Assembly (NCBI RefSeq): GCF_001907675.1
Contig: NZ_MPNT01000006.1
Coordinates: forward strand, 124,001 to 188,000
Reading direction: 5' to 3'
Source of the DNA: Mycobacterium paraffinicum
Lineage (GTDB): Bacteria > Actinomycetota > Actinomycetes > Mycobacteriales > Mycobacteriaceae
DNA: 64,000 nucleotides
Position numbers and translations under genes: made by a program. Below, piece after piece: positions 17,498 to 26,000 of this stretch. The stretch's first letter is position 1, and every line of letters begins with the position of its first letter. The notes under the pieces were generated by a model. That model made no database searches. It worked only from the letters and a program-made list of their open reading frames with translations, and had not been told where the DNA came from.

Positions 17498-18879
17498 CAG
17501 GCGCGGGTGTACAACCCGGCGTCGCACACTCGCGTGAATTCGGCACGCAACGTCTCGACGTAGCGCTGGATGGACTCGTGGGCGACATCGGTGCCCGGAT
17601 AGGCGACCACCAATTGTGTGCCGTCGTGCATGCGATTGACCCACATGCACACCGTCTCCGACAGCCGGTTGTCACCCCAGATGCCGGCGCGCAATCCGTC
17701 GAAATAGTCACCGAACGGCAGCTTCCGGATGTCGATGAAGGACAACATCGGGACGGGTCGGTCCGGGACCTCGAACTGGTCGTGGGTCGTCTCGAGCAGG
17801 TGGTAATAGGGCACCGCGCCAAGGGCCGTGTTCGCGTCGAAGGACGCCTGGGCGGCGCTGACCACCTCGTCGAATGACGCACCGGCAGTGGGGATCGCCA
17901 AGGGGACGAAGCTGGCCAGCCACCCGACTGCGGTGGCGTGGGCGGGGTCTCGGCGGTTGTCGAACGGCGTCAGCCCGAAGTAGGTGGGCGCGCCGGTCAA
18001 CCGATGCTCGGCGAGGGCAGCGCAGGCGAACACCCCGCCACTGAAGCGGGCTCCCGCGGCGCGACACGCCGCCTCGAATCGCCGGCCCTGGTCGTCATCG
18101 ATGAGGTCGAACACATCGATGGCCCCCGGCGTATCGGCGGCTGCCTCGCCCAGTTCCAGGGGAAATCGGGGCAGCAGGCCATTGTTCGCCGCGAGAAACG
18201 CCCGCCAACGCCGAATTTCGGGCGAATCGGCATCCAAGCTTGCGGTATAAGCGCGTTGCCGCGCGCTGTATTCGCGGTGGCTAGGTGCGGGTATCGGCGC
18301 AACTGGCGACTTCTGCAGCGCGGCGAAGTAGGCCGTCTGGATGTCCAGGAAGATCACACCGGCCGACATGCCGTCGGCGCGCAAGTGATCCACTGCAATG
18401 AAGATGGTGAAGCGGTCTTCACCCTGGATGATTCCGAAGCTGAAGCAGTCCCATTGCAGCGGATCGGGCGTATCGAGAATCAGTTTGCGGATCTGGTGTG
18501 GGGCCATTTCCCCGAGATCCGTTGGTGCCAGCGTTATGTTATCCGGGTCGGCAATAACGTAGCGAACCACCTCGTCACTGTCACCCAAGGCGAATCGGTC
18601 GTGGTAGGCGTCATGCCGCCGCACATGGCTATTCAGGGCATGGGTCATCGCATCGATGTCGCAGACGCCCCGAATCTCCCAGGCTCCTATGCACAGTCGC
18701 GGGATGTCGCGGCCCCGGCTGACCTGGCGGCGGTAATACCGAAGATGCTGGCACTGCTGATAGCTGACCGCCGCCGGATGATATTGCGCTTCGGCTGCCT
18801 GCTCGTAGGTACTAGCGGTGGGAAACCACGATACGACGGTGCCCTCGGCTGTCCAGTCGTCAACCGTGCCCAGGAACAT
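17497..18879 (-). CDS. PapA1/PapA2-type polyketide-associated acyltransferase
   Basis: 460 aa. Strong resemblance to mycobacterial PapA1/PapA2 (sulfolipid acyltransferases, about 470 aa): SYQQCQHLRYYR near residue 40, PLQWDCFSFGIIQ at 140-152, AGARFSGGVFACAALAEH in the second lobe. The active site is DHLRADG, His165-x3-Asp169-Gly170. These enzymes acylate trehalose-based lipids. Its stop overlaps the next acyltransferase start. No pks or mmpL gene lies in the window, so the lipid product cannot be named. A small ORF with a good ribosome-binding site lies 45 bp upstream. Confidence 0.88.
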   Translation of the reverse strand: MFLGTVDDWTAEGTVVSWFPTASTYEQAAEAQYHPAAVSYQQCQHLRYYRRQVSRGRDIPRLCIGAWEIRGVCDIDAMTHALNSHVRRHDAYHDRFALGDSDEVVRYVIADPDNITLAPTDLGEMAPHQIRKLILDTPDPLQWDCFSFGIIQGEDRFTIFIAVDHLRADGMSAGVIFLDIQTAYFAALQKSPVAPIPAPSHREYSARQRAYTASLDADSPEIRRWRAFLAANNGLLPRFPLELGEAAADTPGAIDVFDLIDDDQGRRFEAACRAAGARFSGGVFACAALAEHRLTGAPTYFGLTPFDNRRDPAHATAVGWLASFVPLAIPTAGASFDEVVSAAQASFDANTALGAVPYYHLLETTHDQFEVPDRPVPMLSFIDIRKLPFGDYFDGLRAGIWGDNRLSETVCMWVNRMHDGTQLVVAYPGTDVAHESIQRYVETLRAEFTRVCDAGLYTRA

Positions 18880-18924
18880 GCGCGACCTTTCCTCCGTCAG
18901 TAGGCGACGCCGGTCCGGATGACC

Positions 18925-19098
18925 TTAACGTGACCCTGCATTGGTTGCCGGATCAATATGACCGTCGAGGGAATTGCGCACCGCGAGCTCAGCAAGCGGC
19001 CGTGCCGCTAGCTGCGTCGAATACGCAGAAGTGATTTGGCTCACTCTGGTTCGACTTGACGCCGTGAATTCCGTCAGATCGTCGCGCGACGCACTCAT
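18925..19098 (-). CDS. Small hypothetical protein at head of papA operon
   Basis: 57 aa from ATG 19098, preceded by GAGGAGAATCG, one of the best ribosome-binding sites in this region, which is the main reason to call it. The protein begins MSASRDDLTEF and is polar with one mixed helix (SQITSAYSTQLAARPLAELAVR); no signal peptide, membrane segment or known motif is seen. It ends 45 bp before the papA start and reads in the same direction, so it may be the first gene of the four-gene operon. It could be spurious; conservation upstream of papA genes elsewhere would settle it. Confidence 0.45.
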   Translation of the reverse strand: MSASRDDLTEFTASSRTRVSQITSAYSTQLAARPLAELAVRNSLDGHIDPATNAGSR

Positions 19099-19781
19099 AA
19101 ACGATTCTCCTCGGGCGTGACAATCGCACGAGAATGCAGAAGACCCGCCCGATCGCCGTCGTCTTGCCGTGCCAGGTAACCACAACGCGGACCGATTAAT
19201 TGGCGCGCGTGGCTAACTCGCAACTACTGCCAAAAGCCGTTTTGCTCGACGCCTCGGCCCGATCATCCCGGATAGCTGGCGCTATCTCGGCGATGCCATT
19301 CATGCCACCCCCGGGCCTGCGGAACGACGCCTCGATCACCATATCTCAGGTTCGGTTACGGCGGAATAGTACCAGTCAAAGAAATCTCCTGCGCCCGTCA
19401 TCCGACCGACGAAGCGGCTATCCACAATGCGAACGCGGCCGCCGCGGTTCTCCGTTGACGACGCCAGATCGCACCCGGGTGGCAACCTACGGCTGGCTAT
19501 CGCAGTGTCGGGCAACGTTTTTACATTCGAGCCGGCGCATATGACCGGCGCGCGTTGAAAGGCTTGAACGGGTCCGGCCATCTTCTTTGCGGAGTAAGCG
19601 CGCCGGATCCGGGCATTTCCACGCGGAACTCTTCCGGGTGCTTCTCCAGCCCTGGCTGGCCACAACGGTTTTGGCCGCCAACGGAAACGCCGGCGCAGCA
19701 GGACGATTGGAGCGAGGCGACAAGGGTGTAGGGCGAACGCCAAGGGTTGTCGGAAACCCGAAACCAGTGCGGCCTTGACTC
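19099..19781. other. Gene-poor intergenic stretch
   Basis: About 680 bp between the papA operon and the mycothiol-type gene. Frames on both strands lack codon bias typical of neighbours, credible starts with ribosome-binding sites, or recognisable motifs. The operon promoter must lie at its left end; I could not identify clear -35/-10 boxes. Confidence 0.5.
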
Positions 19782-19820
19782 CATACATGCAGTGTGTATG
19801 TTTATACATACGGTATGTAT
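19782..19820. promoter_or_regulatory. Two adjacent CATACA/GTATGT inverted repeats upstream of the mycothiol-type gene
   Basis: CATACA (19782) and TGTATG (ending 19800) flank a 7-bp spacer; immediately after comes ATACATACGGTATGTAT (19804-19820), a perfect 8-bp palindrome around one base. They sit 17-56 bp before the GTG start. The same half-sites recur before the TetR gene downstream (20629-20648), so that regulator probably controls both genes. Confidence 0.65.
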
Positions 19821-19837
19821 CTAGGAGGTTGGGAATC

Positions 19838-20584
19838 GTGAGTGCGACGCTCGACGCCATCGCGGAGGAACGCGGACTTGTCTTAGAGGTCTGCTCGGGA
19901 CTGCCCGTTTCGATGTGGGCGGAGGACAGCGGATGTTCCGGTTGGTCCGTGCAGGATCTCCTGTCGCACATGGCATGTAGCTATTGGTTGGCGGTCGATC
20001 CGTCGACGCTGCCCGATCCTGGTGGGCTGCCGGCCGAACGCGCCGCGGACCTCTACGTCGAATCACGTCGCTGGATGACGCCGGCAGACGTCGTGGCCGA
20101 CTACCGGGCAGTCAGTGCACGAGGGCTGGAGGTGCTCGCCGCGGTGGAAGGCCAAGACATCGACATACCGATTGGGGATGTCGGAACCTATCCGGCCTCG
20201 GTGGTGCCCACCACCTTCGTCTTCGAGTCCTTCATCCATCTCCGGTACGACTTGTTCGCTCCGGACGGACCGTTGCAGTCGGATCCGCCGACCGTCGACG
20301 AACTGCGGCTTGCCCCTACACTCGCCTGGATCGAGGCGGCGCTGCCGCAACAGAACACGCACCTGCTCAACGCTTTACCCGTCGGAGTCGAGGTCCGGCT
20401 GAATGGGTTGTGCGCCAGGACCCTGCGCCTCGGCGCCGAGGGCGATGTGGCCGCGCGGATCACCTCCGACTCGCAAGCGTTCGTTCGGTGGGTCACGCAG
20501 CGCGGCACCTGGGAAGGCCTGGCCGTCGCGGCGGAGGGCGACCCGTCGGCTTTGGACATCGTCCGCCGGCTCAGGGTGTTCTGA
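19838..20584 (+). CDS. Maleylpyruvate-isomerase-type mycothiol-dependent (DinB-like) protein
   Basis: 248 aa from GTG 19838, with AGGAGG at 19823-19828; the frame opens further upstream through the operators and is rejected there. The N-terminal four-helix DinB-like domain carries GWSVQDLLSHMACSYW, with His44 as the expected first metal ligand, typical of mycothiol-dependent maleylpyruvate isomerase relatives. The C-terminal half (VRLNGLCARTLRLG...) resembles the sterol-carrier-like C-terminal domain common in this family. Likely uses mycothiol in detoxification or isomerisation. Placed head-to-tail with a TetR regulator sharing operator half-sites; expression is likely inducible. Confidence 0.8.
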   Translation: MSATLDAIAEERGLVLEVCSGLPVSMWAEDSGCSGWSVQDLLSHMACSYWLAVDPSTLPDPGGLPAERAADLYVESRRWMTPADVVADYRAVSARGLEVLAAVEGQDIDIPIGDVGTYPASVVPTTFVFESFIHLRYDLFAPDGPLQSDPPTVDELRLAPTLAWIEAALPQQNTHLLNALPVGVEVRLNGLCARTLRLGAEGDVAARITSDSQAFVRWVTQRGTWEGLAVAAEGDPSALDIVRRLRVF

Positions 20585-20628
20585 CCGACGCCGCCTCGCG
20601 CGGTAGCGCCTCTCACCACCTTCATGCG

Positions 20629-20648
20629 GTATGTATGAGAATGCATAC
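20629..20648. promoter_or_regulatory. Imperfect palindrome upstream of TetR gene
   Basis: GTATGTATGAGAATGCATAC carries GTATG/CATAC ends and the same GTATGT half-site as the palindromes at 19782-19820. It lies 24 bp before the regulator's ATG, as expected for autoregulation. Confidence 0.5.
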
Positions 20649-20672
20649 GAGGCGTGAAAGGTGAGGGGTCGC

Positions 20673-21287
20673 ATGGCGCAGGATGGTCGCCGGACACAGG
20701 CCGAGCGTGCCGCCGACACGCGGGGCGCCTTGATCAGCGCCGCCCGGCCCCTCTTTGCATCGTTGGGATTCGCGGAGTCGTCGCTCGAGACTATCGTGCG
20801 GGACGCGGGTGTGACGCGCGGCGCCCTGTATCACCATTTCGCTGACAAGACAGAGCTTTTCGCAGCGGTGTTCGAGCAAGTGGAGGGGGAGATGGCCACC
20901 CGCATGGTCGACGCCGTCGCGGCCGCGGGGCACACCGACCCGGTCGAAATCATGCGACTGTGCGCGGGCCTGTGGTTGGACGCATGCTCCGATCCCGAGG
21001 TTCAGCGCATAGTGCTGCTGGAGGCGCTCGCCGTCCTCGGTTGGGAACGCTGGAGCGACATCGGGCATCGATACAACATCGGATTCGTGACGGCGCTGCT
21101 GAACGACGCGATCGAGTCCGGCAGCATTCCGCGCCAGCCCGTTGAGGCTACGGCCTTAACCGTCATGGGGGCGCTGCGCGAGGCAACGCTTTACATCGCC
21201 CGCGCGGACGATCAGCGGAAAGCGCGCGCGGATGCCGGCGCGGTGATGGATCGGCTTGTGAACGCCCTGCGCGCCAAGGACGGCTAA
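20673..21287 (+). CDS. TetR-family transcriptional regulator
   Basis: 204 aa from ATG 20673; a GTG at 20661 is in frame, but the GAGGGG between them serves as ribosome-binding site for the ATG. The helix-turn-helix occupies about residues 14-60, with SLETIVRDAGVTRGALYHHFADKTELF, a near-consensus TetR signature; the remainder is a helical effector domain. A palindrome with GTATGT half-sites precedes it and similar ones precede the mycothiol-type gene, so it probably represses both. It converges with mbtA, leaving an 8-bp gap between stops. It shows no link to iron control. Confidence 0.9.
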   Translation: MAQDGRRTQAERAADTRGALISAARPLFASLGFAESSLETIVRDAGVTRGALYHHFADKTELFAAVFEQVEGEMATRMVDAVAAAGHTDPVEIMRLCAGLWLDACSDPEVQRIVLLEALAVLGWERWSDIGHRYNIGFVTALLNDAIESGSIPRQPVEATALTVMGALREATLYIARADDQRKARADAGAVMDRLVNALRAKDG

Positions 21288-21295
21288 CGCATATG

Positions 21296-22960
21296 TTATG
21301 AGCTGGGCGCTGGTCGGGCCGAAATCTGGCGCGCGATCGCCTTTTTGTCGATCTTCCCGATCGGGGTGGTCGGTAGCGCTTTCATCGCGACAAGCACGTC
21401 GGGTCGGGCATGGGCGGCCACGCCACGTTGGTCGAGATGGGCGTTCAGCTCCGCCAGCGTCAGCTCCGGCCCGGTGAATACGACCGCGGCGCAGATCTTT
21501 TCGCCCAGGTATGAGTCGGGCAGCGGCACCGCTGCCGCGGAGAACACGGACGGGTGGCTGAGCATCTGCTCCTCGAGGTCCGCGGCGGAGATGGTCTCGC
21601 CGCCCCGGCAGATCACGTCCTTGACCCGGCCGGTGACGGTCAGGTAGCCGTCTGGCCGGATTCGGACCAGGTCACCGGTGCGGAAGAAGCCGGCGGGGTC
21701 GAAGCAGCGCTCGTTGTCGCGCTCCGCGCGGTAATAGCCGTTGAGCGTGTACGGTCCGCGCACCAGCAGCTCGCCTTCCTCGCCCGGGGCGACCGGTTCG
21801 CCGTCGGCGTCGACCACTCGCAACTCGTCCGCCACGCACAGCGGCCGCCCCTGGGTGTGGTCGACGACCTCGGGCGGATCGTCCGGCCGGGTGTAGTTCA
21901 ACAGCCCCTCCGCCATACCGAACACCTGCTGCAGCCCCGGCGTCAAGGCGGCGCGGATCAGGCGGGCGTCGTCCGCCTCAAGCTTGGCGCCGCCAACTTG
22001 CAAGAGCCGCAAGGACTTAGGCGTCACCGGCTCCCACTCGCAGGCCTGCGCCCACAGCTTTGCCAGGGCCGGCACCAGCGCGGTGACCGTGACGCCGTGG
22101 CGTTCGATGGCGGCGAAGGCGGCCTCGGGGCTCGGATCGGTGCCGAACACGGTGGTGGCGCCCACCGTCATGGCGCCGAGCAGGCCGGGGCAGGCCAGCG
22201 GGAAGTTGTGGCCGGCCGACAGCAGCACCAGATAGACGTCGTCGCCGGTGAGCCCGCACACCTGCGCGCTGGCGGTCGCGTTGAACACATAGTCATCGTG
22301 GGTGCGCGGGATCAGTTTGGGAGTGCCGGTGGTGCCGCCCGAAACGAGAAGCAAGGCAGGGGATCCCGGGTCGGCCGGTGGCGCGGGCCGCGCCGGGGCG
22401 GTGGCTTGATCGCACAGCTGCGTCCACGAGCTGAACTTGCCAGGGTCACCGTCGACGATGACGTGTTCGAGCGTCGGATGGTCCGCGACGAGTTCGTGCG
22501 CCATGGCGCGGTAATCGAAACCGTTTGCCGCGGCGGCGATCACCAACGCGGTGGCCTGGCTAACGGTGGCAAAGTGTCCCAATTCGGCCGTCCGGTGGCC
22601 GGGCAGGCACATCACCGGGATGGCGCCCGCCCGCAGCAGCCCGAAGAGCGCCACCGCGAACTGACACCCATTGGGCAGTTGCAACAGGACCCGGTCGCCG
22701 GGCTCGATGCCCAGCGCCCGCAGTCCCGCGGCGGCGCGGCCGGCGTGATCGTCGAGCCGGGCGTAGCTCAAGCCGACGCCCCCTGCCGCGTCGAGCACGG
22801 CCGTCCGGTCGGGCCAGCGCCGCGCGGCGTCGCTCAGGACGGTGTCCAAAGTTCGGCCCGCCCAGTAGCCGGCCGCCCGGTAGGCGGCCGCGCGATCGGC
22901 GGGGAACGGCACGAACCCGTCGAGTGCCCCGGCCGGGGGTTGCCGTGTGTTCGCGGTCAT
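21296..22960 (-). CDS. mbtA: MbtA, salicyl-AMP ligase for mycobactin
   Basis: 554 aa from ATG 22960 (MTANTRQPP). Activates salicylate with ATP and loads it onto the aryl carrier domain of MbtB, the first step of mycobactin assembly. Motifs: LLLVSGGTTGTPKLIPR (P-loop), GHNFPLACPGLLGAM, QVFGMAEGLLNYTR (aryl-acid pocket plus A5), TGDLVRIRPDGYLTVTGRVKDVI (hinge), and the catalytic Lys in TPIGKIDKKAI. Sequence and length follow M. tuberculosis MbtA (565 aa), so it is intact; M. avium subsp. paratuberculosis is reported to have a truncated mbtA. Divergent from mbtB across two iron boxes; no mbtJ or mbtI lies next to it. Confidence 0.96.
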   Translation of the reverse strand: MTANTRQPPAGALDGFVPFPADRAAAYRAAGYWAGRTLDTVLSDAARRWPDRTAVLDAAGGVGLSYARLDDHAGRAAAGLRALGIEPGDRVLLQLPNGCQFAVALFGLLRAGAIPVMCLPGHRTAELGHFATVSQATALVIAAAANGFDYRAMAHELVADHPTLEHVIVDGDPGKFSSWTQLCDQATAPARPAPPADPGSPALLLVSGGTTGTPKLIPRTHDDYVFNATASAQVCGLTGDDVYLVLLSAGHNFPLACPGLLGAMTVGATTVFGTDPSPEAAFAAIERHGVTVTALVPALAKLWAQACEWEPVTPKSLRLLQVGGAKLEADDARLIRAALTPGLQQVFGMAEGLLNYTRPDDPPEVVDHTQGRPLCVADELRVVDADGEPVAPGEEGELLVRGPYTLNGYYRAERDNERCFDPAGFFRTGDLVRIRPDGYLTVTGRVKDVICRGGETISAADLEEQMLSHPSVFSAAAVPLPDSYLGEKICAAVVFTGPELTLAELNAHLDQRGVAAHARPDVLVAMKALPTTPIGKIDKKAIARQISARPAPSS

Positions 22961-23002
22961 CGAGGTCCTCAGACGGGGGGCGTAGTAGCGGTGATCCGTC
23001 AG

Positions 23003-23021
23003 TAAGGATAGGGTAACCACC
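23003..23021. promoter_or_regulatory. IdeR iron box 1 (mbtA-mbtB)
   Basis: TAAGGATAGGGTAACCACC matches the 19-bp IdeR consensus at 13 positions by eye. It sits in the mbtA-mbtB divergent region, where IdeR with iron represses both promoters in other mycobacteria. Confidence 0.65.
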
Positions 23022-23026
23022 ACAAC

Positions 23027-23045
23027 TTAGGGCAGCCTGTGCTAA
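23027..23045. promoter_or_regulatory. IdeR iron box 2 (mbtA-mbtB)
   Basis: TTAGGGCAGCCTGTGCTAA has the TTAG/CTAA ends and 13 of 19 consensus positions of an IdeR box. It lies 16 bp before the mbtB start, overlapping the region where RNA polymerase or ribosomes would engage, and just before GGGAGGG (23050-23056), the mbtB ribosome-binding site. Confidence 0.8.
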
Positions 23046-23060
23046 TTCAGGGAGGGTTTC

Positions 23061-26000
23061 GTGGTGCGTGCCTCCGCGCGCTCGGCTGACGACGTCCGGG
23101 CAGAGGTAGCCGAACTGCTGGGCGTCGGTGTCGGCGACGTCCACCCAGGCGCCAACCTCATCGCGCAAGGCCTGGACTCCATTCGGATGATGACCCTGGC
23201 GGGCCGCTGGCGCCGCCAGGGCGTCGCCGTCGATTTCGCCACGCTGGCCGAGACTCCCACGGTCGAGGCCTGGGCCGAGCTGGTGACCGCCGAGGCGCCG
23301 GCCAATCCGGCCCACCGGGAGGCGTCCACCGAGTCGGCCCCGGCTGCCGGCGAGCCCTTCCCGCTGGCCCCGATGCAGCACGCGATGTGGATCGGCCGCC
23401 AGGACAACCAACAGCTTGGCGGGGTGGCCGGACACCTCTACGTCGAATTCGACGGCGGGTCCATCGATCCCGCACGGCTGTGCGCGGCCGCCACGGCGCT
23501 GGCCCGGCGCCACCCCATGCTGCGGGTCGAGTTCCTGCCCGACGGCACCCAGCGCATCGCGGCAGCCGGCAGCGAATTCCCGGTCACGATCGAGGACCTG
23601 CGCCAGCTGGACACCACGGGGGTCGAGCAGCGGCTGGCCGCCATCCGCGACGCCAAATCGCACCAGCAGCTCGACGGCGCGGTGTTCGAGCTCGCCCTGA
23701 CGCGGCTGCCCGGGGACCGCTCGCGCCTGCACGTCGATCTGGACATGCAGGCCGCCGACGCGATGAGCTACCGGACCCTGATGGATGACCTGGCCGCCCT
23801 GTATGCCGGTCGCGACCTGCCGCCGTTGACCTACACCTACCGGCAGTACCGGCACGCGATCGAGGCGGAAGAGGCGCGGCCCCAACCGGCCCGCGACGCG
23901 GCCCGGGCGTGGTGGGCGCAGCGCATACCGCAACTCCCGGATCCGCCGACGCTCCCCACCACCGCCGACCGCGGTTCGCGCAGGAGCACCCGGGTCTGGC
24001 ACTGGTTGGATCCCGAGACCCGTGACGCCCTCTTTTCCCGCGCCCAGGCCCGCGGGGTCACTCCGGCGATGACGCTGGCCGCCTCCTTCGCCAACGCCCT
24101 GGCGCGCTGGTCGACCACCTCGCGCTTCCTGCTGAACGTGCCCCTGTTCGGCCGCCAGCCGCTGCACCCCGATGTCGACGCGTTGGTCGGCGATTTCACC
24201 TCGTCTCTGCTGCTGGACGTCGACCTCACCGGTGCGCGCACCCCGTCGGCGCGGGCAGGGGCGGTGCAGGACGCGATGCGGTCGGCGGCCGCGCACTCCG
24301 CCTATCCCGGGCTGTCGGTCCTGCGGGACCTCAGCCGCCATCGCGGCACGCAGGTGCTGGCGCCGGTGGTCTTCACCAGCGCGCTGGGACTCGGCGAGTT
24401 GTTCAGCCGCGACGTCACCGCCCAGTTCGGCGCGCCCGCGTGGATCATCTCCCAGGGCCCGCAGGTGCTGCTCGACGCTCAAGTCACCGAGTTCGACGGC
24501 GGCGTCCTGGTGAATTGGGATGTGCGCGAAGGGGTTTTCGCCCCTGGCGTCGTCGACGCCATGTTCGCCTACCACATCGACGAATTGCTCAGGCTGGCCT
24601 CCGCGGACGACAGCTGGGAGGCGATCGGGCCGCCGCCGCTACCGGACTCCCAGCGCGCGGTGCGCGACGCGGTCAACGGCCGCACCGCCGAACCCAGCGG
24701 GGAAGCGTTGCACGACGGGTTCTTTCGGCAGGCCGAGCAACGGCCCGACGCGCCCGCAGTACTCGCCAGCTCCGGGGACCTCAGCTACGCGCAGCTGCGC
24801 GATCAGGCGCTGGCGGTTGCCTCCGCATTGCGCGCGGCGGGTGTCGGCGCCGGCGACACGGTCGCGGTGATGGGCCCGAAGACCGCCGAGCAGGTGCCCG
24901 CGCTGCTGGGCATCCTGAGCATCGGCGCGGTCTACCTGCCGATCGGCATCGACCAGCCGCGCGACCGCGCGGAGCGCATCGTGCGCACCGGCGCCGTGCG
25001 CCTGGCCGTGGTGTGCGGTGGGCAGCGGCTGAGCCTGCCGGTGCCCGAGCTCTGCCTTGCCGATGTGCTGCGCGAGCCGCCCGGCGACGCCGAAATTGCC
25101 TTGGTCAGAGTCGATCCCGCCGAATTGGCCTACGTCTTGTTCACGTCGGGCTCGACCGGGGAGCCCAAGGGTGTTGAGGTGACGCACGACGCCGCGATGA
25201 ACACCGTGGAGTTCATCGCCCGCCACTTCGACATCGGCCCCGCGGATCGATGCCTGGCCCTGTCCACGCTCGAGGGCGACATCTCGGTGATGGACATCTT
25301 CGTAACCTTGGGGACGGGTGGGTCGATCGTGGTGGTCGACGAAGCGCAGCGCCGCGACCCCGACGCGTGGGCGCGGCTCATCGACACCCACCACGTCACC
25401 GTGCTGCACTTCATGCCGGGCTGGCTGGAGATGCTGATCGAAGTCGGCTGCGGCCGGCTGTCTTCCGTGCGGGTGATTCCCACCGGGGGCGACTGGGTGC
25501 GCCCGGAGCTGGCCCGCCGGCTGCGGACCGAGGCCCCGAACCTGCGATTCGCCGGTCTGGGCGGTGCGACCGAAACCCCCGTCCACAACACCATTTTCGA
25601 AGTCGGCGATCCTGACAAGCTGCCGACCGACTGGACCGCTCTGCCGTACGGGGTGCCGCTGACCAATAACTCCTGCCGCGTCGTCAACGAGGCGGGAGAC
25701 GACTGCCCCGACTGGGTCGCCGGCGAGCTCTGGGTGTCCGGCCGCGGCGTCGCGCGGGGCTATCGCGGGCGGCCCGATCTCACCGCGGAGCGCTTCGTCG
25801 AGGACGCGGGACGCCGGTGGTACCGGACCGGCGACTTGGCCAGGTATCGGCCCGACGGCACGCTCGAGTTCGTCGGCCGCGCCGATCACCGGGTCAAGAT
25901 CAGCGGATATCGCGTCGAACTCGGTGAGGTCGAGGCAGGGTTGCGCCGGCTGCCCGGGGTGGGCATAGCGGTGGCCGCCCTGCTCCCGGGACCCGGGGGA

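Noticed and set aside
19336..19971. 211-codon minus-strand frame
   Set aside because: Overlaps the start of the mycothiol-type gene and the operators; composition lacks mycobacterial codon bias and shows no domain.
22560..24575. 671-codon minus-strand frame over mbtA start and mbtB
   Set aside because: Crosses the iron boxes and is antisense to mbtB; no motifs.
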